The notes beneath the pieces were generated by a model. It had not been told where the DNA came from and did not search any database. It saw nothing but the letters and a program-made list of their open reading frames with translations. The position numbers and the translations under genes were made by a program. DNA of 7,954 nt from RGIG9151 sp963635575 (GTDB lineage Bacteria > Bacillota > Clostridia > TANB77 > RGIG9151): contig CAVHFU010000048.1 of assembly GCA_963635575.1 (NCBI GenBank), positions 1-7,954 of the forward strand. Reading direction: 5' to 3'. Position 1 is the stretch's first letter. Every line of letters begins with the position of its first letter. Below, piece after piece: positions 1 to 6,499 of this stretch.

Positions 1-55
1 AATTTTCCCGTTATTGTTTGAATTTTTTTAGGACATTTTCAAAAATTATTGACAG
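1..55. mobile_element. Putative insertion-sequence end, left edge (partial)
   Basis: Read on the minus strand from base 54 towards base 1, this edge starts TGTC, continues with an AT-rich stretch, and reaches the block GAAAATGTCCT at 40-30. A further GAAAAT lies at 7-2, running off the window. The 20 bases at 30-49 match the reverse complement of 7931-7950 at the right edge at 17 of 20 positions. Repeated TGTC-containing blocks at an outer end are a usual arrangement for transposase-binding ends of DDE insertion sequences; no transposase gene is inside the window, so the family is not assigned. The block begins 24 bases after the stop of the YitT gene, leaving no room for a clear terminator. 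It could instead be a non-mobile intergenic repeat. Confidence 0.4.
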
Positions 56-78
56 CATTACGCTTGACTTTGTAATTC

Positions 79-948
79 TTATTTTGTTGGTCTTTCATAA
101 AAGAATCCGGAAATTCTATCCGTCTGTATTATATCTATAAAAGCATTTTCATCAACTTTTCTTATTCTTGCGAGTACTCTATGAATTTCATCACTAGACA
201 CAACCGAATATAACATATTTCTTTCTTCATTTTTATAACAACCAATACCCTTAAATAAAGTTGCTCCGTGATTAGTTTCTTCTTTTATTGCATTATACAC
301 TTCTGCCGGACTATCCGTTATTATAAACAATGTATGTCTTTGATACCTCTTGTACATCATATGCAAAACTTGGGTAGTTATAAATTGATAAATTATAGAA
401 TACATTGCTTTATCCCAACCGTATGTTGCACCTGCAATTATTAAAACTACTGCATTACCTGCAAAAATATAATTCCACGAATCAATTTTATATTTTTTAG
501 ATAGTAAAACAGATATAAAATCAGTTCCACCGGTAGTTGCATTACCTCTTAAACAAAGTGAAATTGCAAATCCGTTTATAAGTCCGCCAAATATAGCGGT
601 AAGCAATGGGTCATATGTTATATTAAAGTATGGCATTGCATCTACTAATGCACCTGTAATTATTATTGAAATTAAAGAATACACAGTAAATCTTTTCCCT
701 ATATATTTAAAACATATAGCCGCCGGAATAAAATTTAACGGTATATTTATAATACTAAATGGTACTTCTATATGCAAAAATGTAAGCATTAATCTCTGGA
801 TTAATAATGTAATACCATTAAACCCTCCAGGAATAATTTCACCATAATGTACAAAACTATTAAGGTTTAAAGCCATAATTGTAGATGCAATTATAACTAT
901 TATTATTCGTTTTATCTCTCTTTTAATATCAATTTTTTCTTCTTGCAT
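79..948 (-). CDS. YitT family membrane protein (DUF161 + DUF2179)
   Basis: Predicted integral membrane protein of the YitT family; the transported substrate or exact role is not known for the family as a whole. The 289-residue product has a short basic N-terminus, then about six hydrophobic segments (roughly residues 15-35, 43-61, 65-81, 87-107, 115-133 and 160-178). A family-typical PGGFNG motif lies near 40-45 and GNATTGGTD near 135-143. The C-terminal soluble DUF2179 domain covers about 205-285, with a glycine-rich HGATLFKGIG stretch and the conserved ending DRISGFFYE. Length fits the family. The frame is open to a GTG at 960, but the ribosome binding site AAGGAG (960-965) overlaps that GTG, so I prefer the ATG at 948, 11 bases downstream of it. 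The gene lies 76 bases below the ABC exporter pair with no clear hairpin terminator between, so read-through is likely, but a functional link to export is not shown. Confidence 0.9.
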   Translation of the reverse strand: MQEEKIDIKREIKRIIIVIIASTIMALNLNSFVHYGEIIPGGFNGITLLIQRLMLTFLHIEVPFSIINIPLNFIPAAICFKYIGKRFTVYSLISIIITGALVDAMPYFNITYDPLLTAIFGGLINGFAISLCLRGNATTGGTDFISVLLSKKYKIDSWNYIFAGNAVVLIIAGATYGWDKAMYSIIYQFITTQVLHMMYKRYQRHTLFIITDSPAEVYNAIKEETNHGATLFKGIGCYKNEERNMLYSVVSSDEIHRVLARIRKVDENAFIDIIQTDRISGFFYERPTK

Positions 949-959
949 ATTTTTATGCA

Positions 960-965
960 CTCCTT
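960..965 (-). promoter_or_regulatory. Ribosome binding site of the YitT gene
   Basis: AAGGAG on the minus strand. It includes the first base of an in-frame GTG at 960 and so cannot serve that codon; the ATG at 946-948 follows after 11 bases. The spacing is a little long but workable. Confidence 0.65.
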
Positions 966-1024
966 ATTGTATTCTTATAACCATATAATAGTTTAACATA
1001 TTGAAGAAAAATTTTAAACCTTTT

Positions 1025-2926
1025 TTACTCTAATTCGAAAGCACCGGTATACAATTGATAATACTTGTCCTTCTCTTCTATTAATTTCTCGTGATTTCCA
1101 CGTTCTATAATTCTTCCTTGCTCTAATACCATTATGACATCTGAGTTTTGAATTGTAGACAATCTATGCGCAATTACAAAAACAGTTCTGCCGTGCATTA
1201 AGGAATCCATTCCCTTTTGAACAATAGCCTCTGTTCTTGTATCAATACTAGAAGTAGCCTCATCTAATATCATTACAGGTGGATTAGCTATTGCTACTCT
1301 TGCTATTGCAATAAGTTGTCTTTGACCTTGAGATAAGCTTCCTCCGTCACCGGTAATTACAGTATCGTATCCATTAGGAAGTCTCCTTATAAATCCATCA
1401 GCATTTGCAAGCTTTGCTGCTGTATATACTTCTTTATCAGTAGCATTAAGCTTTCCGTATTTGATATTTTCCTTAATTGTACCAGTAAATAAATGTGTGT
1501 CTTGCAATACGATTCCGAGAGAACGGCGTAAATCAGCCTTTTTAATCTTATTTATATTTATTCCGTCATATCTTATTTTTCCGTCTGCCAAATCATAAAA
1601 TCTATTAATCAAGTTGGTTATAGTAGTTTTCCCTGCACCGGTAGCACCAACAAAAGCAACTTTTTGGGCCGGTTCTGCATATAAAGTAACGTCATGTAAA
1701 ACAATTTTATCAAGATTATATCCGAAATCAACATCAAAGAATCTAACGTCACCCTTTAACTCAGTATAAGTAGTTTTTCCATTCTCGTGTGGATGTTTCC
1801 AAGCCCAAATACCTGTATATTTCTTCGATTCAACTAGCTTATTGTTCTTATACTTAGCATTAACCAATGTTACATATCCATTGTCTACTTCTACTTCCTC
1901 ATCAAGTAAGTTAAATATTCTTTCAGCTCCAGCTAGTGCCATTGCAAAGTAGTTGATTTGTTGTGAAACTTGTGAAATCGGCATATTAAAGCTCTTACTT
2001 AAATTAAGGAAAGAAGCAATTCCTCCTAAAGTAAGTCCTCCGATACCATTTATAGCAAGTCCACCACCTACAATAGAGATAAGAACATATTGTAAATTAC
2101 CTATATTACCCATTATAGGCATAAGAATATTCGCATATTTATTAGCCTTAAAAGCATTGTCTCTTAATTCATTGTTACGTTTATCAAAGCCCTCTTTAGC
2201 TTTTTCTTCGTGGCAAAATACCTTTACAACCTTTTGACCATTTATCATTTCTTCAATATATCCGTTAACATCACCTAAAGATTCTTGTTGTTTAGTAAAG
2301 TACTTTGCTGAGCCACCACCTATTTTGGCTGTAACCGAAAGCATTATAAAAACTGTTGCCAATACCAATATAGTTAGCCATACACTAATAGATAACATTG
2401 CTATAAATACCGCTGTAACAGTAATAATTGAAGAAAATACTTGTGGAATACTTTGAGAAATCATTTGACGTAATGTATCTGTATCGTTTGTATATATACT
2501 CATAACATCGCCATTTAAATGAGTGTCAAAGTACTTAATAGGCAGCCTTTGCATATGTTCAAACATTTCATCTCTGATTTGCTTTAATACCTTTTGCGAT
2601 ACAACTGCCATAACTCGCGTATAAATTAAAGTTGAAAGAATTCCTATTAGATATATAACCCCCATTGTAATTATTGCATTAAGTAGGCCCGTAAATACCG
2701 GAGCTGACTCAAGTAAAAGTGGTTCAATATAGTCATCAATTACAGTCTTTAAGAATAAAGAACCTATAACCCCGGTTACTGCACTAACGACTAAACAGAT
2801 AAAAACTGTTGATATTTGTAATTTATATGGCGTAAATAAATAACCAAGCAATCTTTTTACTGTTTTCTTGTTTATCTTTACGTTTTTATCAAACCCTACC
2901 GGTCCTCTATTTCTGCCTGGTTTCAT
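1025..2926 (-). CDS. ABC exporter half-transporter, catalytic subunit of a heterodimer
   Basis: Type IV (ABCB-like) exporter half-transporter of 633 residues with fused membrane and ATPase domains, acting in the cytoplasmic membrane. The membrane domain has six likely helices (about 36-62, 80-110, 160-182, 184-202, 270-293, 298-320). The nucleotide-binding domain shows Walker A GATGAGKTT (427-435), Q-loop Q475, Walker B VMILDE (551-556) with the catalytic Glu556, D-loop SSID and switch His587. Its signature is LSQGQ (531-535) instead of LSGGQ. This fits the consensus-site partner of heterodimeric exporters such as TM287/288, BmrCD and LmrCD: its Walker motifs would pair with the intact signature of the upstream subunit. 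An additional segment of about 45 residues (346-392), with an IWAWKHPH core, lies between membrane and ATPase domains. The ATG overlaps the TAA of the upstream gene by one base, and GGAGG at 2936-2940 sits inside that gene. The substrate cannot be read from sequence; drugs or peptides/lipids are possible. Confidence 0.95.
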   Translation of the reverse strand: MKPGRNRGPVGFDKNVKINKKTVKRLLGYLFTPYKLQISTVFICLVVSAVTGVIGSLFLKTVIDDYIEPLLLESAPVFTGLLNAIITMGVIYLIGILSTLIYTRVMAVVSQKVLKQIRDEMFEHMQRLPIKYFDTHLNGDVMSIYTNDTDTLRQMISQSIPQVFSSIITVTAVFIAMLSISVWLTILVLATVFIMLSVTAKIGGGSAKYFTKQQESLGDVNGYIEEMINGQKVVKVFCHEEKAKEGFDKRNNELRDNAFKANKYANILMPIMGNIGNLQYVLISIVGGGLAINGIGGLTLGGIASFLNLSKSFNMPISQVSQQINYFAMALAGAERIFNLLDEEVEVDNGYVTLVNAKYKNNKLVESKKYTGIWAWKHPHENGKTTYTELKGDVRFFDVDFGYNLDKIVLHDVTLYAEPAQKVAFVGATGAGKTTITNLINRFYDLADGKIRYDGININKIKKADLRRSLGIVLQDTHLFTGTIKENIKYGKLNATDKEVYTAAKLANADGFIRRLPNGYDTVITGDGGSLSQGQRQLIAIARVAIANPPVMILDEATSSIDTRTEAIVQKGMDSLMHGRTVFVIAHRLSTIQNSDVIMVLEQGRIIERGNHEKLIEEKDKYYQLYTGAFELE

Positions 2927-4653
2927 TATTTAACGCCTCCCTTCGTTTGTGAAGTATAAACTTCTTTATAAATTTCACAGCTGTTTAATAATTCGTCATG
3001 TGTGCCAAACGCAACGATTTTTCCATCATCTAATACGATAATCTTATCAGCATCGGAAATAGAAGAAATACGTTGTGCTATAATAAATTTTGTTGTGTTT
3101 GGAATTTCTTCTGCAAAAGCCTTTCTTATAAGTGCATCTGTTTTTGTATCCACCGCACTAGTAGAATCATCTAAAATAAGTATTTTAGGTTTTTTAAGCA
3201 ATGCCCTAGCAATACATAATCTTTGCTTTTGTCCACCGGATACGTTATTTCCTCCCTGCTCTATATATGTATCATATTTATTAGGGAAAGAATTAATAAA
3301 ATCATCTGCTTGAGCTAATTTACAAGCTCTAACTAGTTCCTCGTCAGTTGCCTCTTCATTTCCCCATCTTAAGTTTTCTTTAATTGTTCCGGAGAATAAT
3401 ACATTCTTTTGTAAAACCATAGCAACAGAGTTTCTTAAAACATCTAAATCGTATTTTTTTACATTAACTCCGCCGACTAAAACTTCTCCTGTTGTCGCAT
3501 CATAAAGTCTTGGAATCAATTGAACCAAAGTAGTCTTAGACGAACCTGTACCACCTATTATTCCGACAGTTTCGCCAGACTTAATATCTAAGTCGATATT
3601 ACTTAAGCATAGCTTTTTCTTTTTATCCGAATAACTAAAGCTTACATTTTTAAATATTACCGAACCGTCATTTACATCCATAACTGCATTTTCAGGACTA
3701 TAAATATCACTTTTTTCTTCTAGAATTTCCACAATTCTCTCAGCAGAAGCCTTAGAAATAACAATCATAACAAATACCATAGAAAATAGCATTAAACTCA
3801 TTAAAATTTGCATTGCGTATGTAATAAGTCCCATTAAATCCCCGGTAGTCATCGTAGAAGTAACAATAAGCTTTGCTCCTATCCAAGAAATAAGTAACAT
3901 ACTTGAATACATTACAAACTGCATAAGAGGTGTATCTAGGGCAACTAACTTTTCAGCTTTAACGAAATCTTTATAAATATTTCCCGAAACATCATCAAAT
4001 TTTGCAATCTCGAAATCTTCCCTAACATATGACTTAACTACGCGAATTCCTCTTAAGTTTTCTTCAACAACGTTATTTAACTTATCATAGGTTTTAAAAA
4101 CCCGCTCAAATATAGGGTGTGCATTCGTTATTATAAAAAATAATCCTAAAGCCAAAACCGGAATAGCACATAAGAAAACAAGAGAAACTTGCTTATTAAT
4201 GCTAAACGCCATAACCAACGAAAATACAAGCATTAAAGGGCATCTAACAGCAATTCGTGTAATCATTTGGAAAGCATTTTGAACATTAGTTACATCAGTT
4301 GTTAATCTTGTAATAATACTTGAAGTCGAAAACTTATCTATGTTCTTAAAAGAAAAGTTTTGAACATTATAATACATATCATGTCTTAAATTACAAGCAA
4401 AACCAGCAGAAGCTTTTGCAGCAAACATGCCTGATAATACTCCGAAAATTAATGAAAGTATCGCAATAACCACCAAAGCCATACCTATTTTTACAATTTC
4501 GTTCATATTTCCTGCTTCAATTCCCTTATCAATAAGTTCTACCATAAGCAATGGAATTATTACTTCCATTATAACTTCTAAGGATACAAAAATAGGCGTC
4601 AAAATAGCCGGTTTTTTGTATTCCCTAACACATTTTCCTAATCTTTTTATCAT
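2926..4653 (-). CDS. ABC exporter half-transporter, degenerate-site subunit of a heterodimer
   Basis: Half-transporter of 575 residues, with six probable membrane helices (about 17-40, 55-80, 133-153, 155-177, 241-265, 272-300) and a C-terminal ATPase domain. Walker A is GGTGSSKTT (367-375), Q-loop Q415, signature VSGGQ (471-475) and Walker B ILILDD (491-496). The catalytic glutamate after Walker B is replaced by Asp496, and the switch histidine by Gln527 (IIAQR). These are the usual marks of the non-hydrolysing Walker side in heterodimeric exporters, and they complement the altered LSQGQ signature of the next gene, so the two products very probably form one transporter. The gene is first in its operon: GGAGG at 4664-4668 lies 10 bases before the ATG, a promoter lies at 4693-4721, and its TAA shares a base with the downstream ATG, which suggests translational coupling. 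Substrate unknown; multidrug-type export is the family expectation. Confidence 0.95.
   Translation of the reverse strand: MIKRLGKCVREYKKPAILTPIFVSLEVIMEVIIPLLMVELIDKGIEAGNMNEIVKIGMALVVIAILSLIFGVLSGMFAAKASAGFACNLRHDMYYNVQNFSFKNIDKFSTSSIITRLTTDVTNVQNAFQMITRIAVRCPLMLVFSLVMAFSINKQVSLVFLCAIPVLALGLFFIITNAHPIFERVFKTYDKLNNVVEENLRGIRVVKSYVREDFEIAKFDDVSGNIYKDFVKAEKLVALDTPLMQFVMYSSMLLISWIGAKLIVTSTMTTGDLMGLITYAMQILMSLMLFSMVFVMIVISKASAERIVEILEEKSDIYSPENAVMDVNDGSVIFKNVSFSYSDKKKKLCLSNIDLDIKSGETVGIIGGTGSSKTTLVQLIPRLYDATTGEVLVGGVNVKKYDLDVLRNSVAMVLQKNVLFSGTIKENLRWGNEEATDEELVRACKLAQADDFINSFPNKYDTYIEQGGNNVSGGQKQRLCIARALLKKPKILILDDSTSAVDTKTDALIRKAFAEEIPNTTKFIIAQRISSISDADKIIVLDDGKIVAFGTHDELLNSCEIYKEVYTSQTKGGVK
2936..2940 (-). 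promoter_or_regulatory. Ribosome binding site of the second ABC gene, inside the first
   Basis: GGAGG on the minus strand, formed by the last Gly codons of the first ABC gene, lies 9 bases before the ATG at 2924-2926. With the one-base TAATG stop/start overlap it supports coupled translation and balanced amounts of the two subunits. Confidence 0.75.
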
Positions 4654-4663
4654 ACTGAAAAAA

Positions 4664-4668
4664 CCTCC
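4664..4668 (-). promoter_or_regulatory. Ribosome binding site of the first ABC gene
   Basis: GGAGG on the minus strand, 10 bases upstream of the ATG at 4651-4653, with a T-rich spacer. It supports the chosen start. Confidence 0.7.
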
Positions 4669-4681
4669 ATATACCTAAAGT

Positions 4682-4698
4682 TACAATACTTAATTGTA
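4682..4698. promoter_or_regulatory. Inverted repeat overlapping the ABC promoter, possible operator
   Basis: Perfect 6-base arms TACAAT and ATTGTA separated by ACTTA. One arm (4693-4698) is the -10 box of the exporter promoter and the other covers the likely transcription start. An adjoining imperfect dyad, TTAATT (4690-4695) and AATTAA (4704-4709), extends into the spacer. A repressor bound here would block transcription. ABC exporter pairs in Bacillota are often under MarR, TetR or GntR type control, but no regulator gene is in the window, so the operator role is inference. AT-rich sequence makes short dyads fairly common by chance. Confidence 0.4.
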
Positions 4699-4721
4699 TA
4701 CGAAATTAAACTTAAATTCAA
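4693..4721 (-). promoter_or_regulatory. Sigma-A-type promoter of the ABC exporter operon
   Basis: Minus-strand -35 TTGAAT (4716-4721) and -10 TACAAT (4693-4698) with a 17-base spacer. The -10 box matches the TATAAT consensus at 5 of 6 positions and the -35 box matches TTGACA at 4 of 6. It lies between the terminator of the upstream gene and the GGAGG of the first ABC gene, giving a predicted start near 4686 and a leader of about 33 bases. Confidence 0.7.
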
Positions 4722-4754
4722 CAGATTTTATAAAAATTCACCCAAATTTCAGTT

Positions 4755-4783
4755 AAAGAAAATAGCCACCTTTCAGTAGCTAT
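4755..4783 (-). terminator. Intrinsic terminator after the DUF255 gene
   Basis: On the minus strand an 8-base stem (4783-4776 with 4769-4762, one G-U pair) closes a 6-base loop and is followed by TTTCTTT (4761-4755). It starts 3 bases after the TAA at 4787-4789 and ends the rsmB/DUF255 transcription unit ahead of the exporter promoter. Confidence 0.8.
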
Positions 4784-4786
4784 CCC

Positions 4787-6448
4787 TTAGTTTGTTTCTC
4801 TATTTTCTATCTCACCAAATGGCATCTCCATTGTAAACGGTCTAAATTCTCCATTAATTTGATTTAGTATTTCACTGTTTTTCTCAACTACAATGATTTC
4901 CTTTGTGCTCTTTTCATATAGAACCCCACAAAGCATAAACAAATAATCAGTCGGCGATTTATTTATACTTGAGCCAAAGACATCAAAAATCTCTTTTGCC
5001 TTCTTATTAAGTTCAGGCTTTTCTGTAAGTCTTGCAAGTCGTATAAAATTCATCGCACAAACTGAATTTACCGACGGTATAGCTCCATCATAAACTTCTT
5101 TAGGATTAATTAATAAGTCCTCTCCCTCTTTGCTGTAAAATAATACTCCTGCATTTTCATTATCCCAAAAATCAGTTAAAATCTTAGAATTCAATTTAAC
5201 AGCACCATCTAAATAGGCATCTTCATACGTTGCTTGATAAAGCTCTATAAGTCCCCATGTCATAAAAGCATAATCTGTCGCGAATGCATTGCCAAAAGAA
5301 TTCCCTTTTATATAGTACGCACTCATAGTTCCGTTACCCTTATATAAATGATCTAGCACAAACTGTGCCACATCTTTGGCAATATCTATATATTTAGATT
5401 CTTCTAAAACTTTACCTGCAAGTGCAAATGCAGCAATTGCAAGACCATTCCAACCCGAAGAAATTTTTTGGTCTATAAATGGAATTTGGGCATTAGAAAT
5501 TTCTGAATCTTCAGCTGAATAAAAACCGCCCTCAGCCGAAAGTAATTTTTTTCGCATATATTCTAATGTATCTATAACAGCATCTTTATAGCTATCTTTT
5601 TGAATAACTTCATAAGCCTCTAAAAATGCCATCACCATAAGTGAATTGGTGTAAAGCATTTTTTCGTAATGTGGGCTTCCCCAATTTTTTGAAGTCGCAT
5701 ATCTAAAAAATCCACCATTAACTGTGTCGTGTATTTCACCATTATCTATATTGTCTAGGGTTTTCTCAACCATATACAAGGCATATTCATCTCTATATAC
5801 ATACCAGTACCTAAGCAAAAAGAAAATTTGCTGTGCCAAAGGGAATTTAGGCTCACTACCAAATCCGCCAAAACTATTATCAAAAGCAGATTTCATTACC
5901 CATAGTGCATCGCCTAGCACTTCAGAATTAATACCACTTTCGGCATTTTCACGTCTTTTCAATTCAGCCACAACTTCACTGGCAGTTTTATATATTGCCT
6001 CTCTATCGCTTACCCATTTATCGTATATACTTTCTATAAGAGAATAAAAATCAATTATTCCTTTTTCTTTTTTTAGCGGAAAATAAGTCCCGGCAAAAAA
6101 AGGCTCGCGTTTCGGAGTTAAGAATATATTAAGTGGCCAACCTGCGTTAGTAGTAATACACAAAGCCGCCTCCATATATACCAAATCAATATCCGGTCTT
6201 TCTTCCCTATCTACTTTTATACAAATAAAATGTTCATTTAAGAACTTAGCTGTTTTTTCATCATTAAATGCTTCCTCAGCCATCTTATGACACCAATGAC
6301 AAGTTGAATATCCAATACTAAGTAATATTGGTTTTTCCTCTGTCACCGCTTTGTCAAAAGCCTCGTCGCACCAAGGAAACCAATCTATCGGATTATTTGC
6401 ATGTTGCAATAAATACGGAGATTTTTCTTTATATAACAAATTAGGCAT
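4787..6448 (-). CDS. Thioredoxin-fold DUF255 protein (COG1331, YyaL/SPATA20 family), short form
   Basis: Product of 553 residues with an N-terminal thioredoxin-like DUF255 domain (about 1-165). It opens with KSPYLLQHANNP and carries the redox-type motif C50-H-W-C53 and the family block VDREERPDID (79-88). A helical barrel-like region resembling glycan epimerase/hydrolase folds follows, with family blocks SPHYEKMLYTNSL (258-270), GGFYSAED (307-314), SSGWNGLAIAA (330-340), TDYAFM (391-396) and DGAIPSVNS (454-462). The biochemical role of the family is not established. Members I know of are usually about 650-700 residues; here SAED runs almost directly into IDQKISSGWNG, so roughly 100 residues normally found between these blocks are absent, and the usual Cys-containing C-terminal tail is also missing. 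The frame is intact and closed by a terminator, so this looks like a genuine short form rather than a pseudogene. The start follows GAGGTG by 7 bases. It is probably cotranscribed with rsmB. Likely cytoplasmic: no signal peptide is seen. Confidence 0.92.
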   Translation of the reverse strand: MPNLLYKEKSPYLLQHANNPIDWFPWCDEAFDKAVTEEKPILLSIGYSTCHWCHKMAEEAFNDEKTAKFLNEHFICIKVDREERPDIDLVYMEAALCITTNAGWPLNIFLTPKREPFFAGTYFPLKKEKGIIDFYSLIESIYDKWVSDREAIYKTASEVVAELKRRENAESGINSEVLGDALWVMKSAFDNSFGGFGSEPKFPLAQQIFFLLRYWYVYRDEYALYMVEKTLDNIDNGEIHDTVNGGFFRYATSKNWGSPHYEKMLYTNSLMVMAFLEAYEVIQKDSYKDAVIDTLEYMRKKLLSAEGGFYSAEDSEISNAQIPFIDQKISSGWNGLAIAAFALAGKVLEESKYIDIAKDVAQFVLDHLYKGNGTMSAYYIKGNSFGNAFATDYAFMTWGLIELYQATYEDAYLDGAVKLNSKILTDFWDNENAGVLFYSKEGEDLLINPKEVYDGAIPSVNSVCAMNFIRLARLTEKPELNKKAKEIFDVFGSSINKSPTDYLFMLCGVLYEKSTKEIIVVEKNSEILNQINGEFRPFTMEMPFGEIENRETN

Positions 6449-6475
6449 ACCTTTTCACCTCATAAAAAGTATGCC
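6444..6475 (-). promoter_or_regulatory. mRNA hairpin enclosing the DUF255 ribosome binding site and start codon
   Basis: On the transcript, GGCAUAC (6475-6469) can pair perfectly with GUAUGCC (6450-6444), which contains the AUG start. Inside this, UUUU (6468-6465) can pair with AAAA (6455-6452), leaving one bulged G at 6451. The 9-base loop (6464-6456) contains the ribosome binding site GAGGUG (6461-6456). The start codon is thus in the stem while the binding site is displayed in the loop, an arrangement that could modulate translation by temperature, protein binding or ribosome traffic from rsmB. There is no U-run after the stem, so it is not a terminator. A regulatory role is inferred from the geometry only. 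Confidence 0.45.
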
Positions 6476-6499
6476 CAAAATATATTAAAATACTCGCTT

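Noticed and set aside
961..1024. Possible promoter or terminator between the second ABC gene and the YitT gene (TATAAG near the start, weak GTTTAA/TTAAAC pairing)
   Set aside because: No -35 partner at proper spacing, and the pairing is short, AT-only apart from one pair and lacks a following T-run; not supportable.
1953..2237. Plus-strand frame opposite the second ABC gene, with similar ones at 3002-3313, 4427-4678, 5724-6047 and 6609-6959
   Set aside because: All lie antisense to well-supported genes, have low-complexity composition and no plausible start signals; they are shadows of the real frames.
6444..6475. Stem-loop between rsmB and the DUF255 gene as a terminator
   Set aside because: No T-run follows the stem and the stem contains the next gene's start codon, so a translational role is more plausible.
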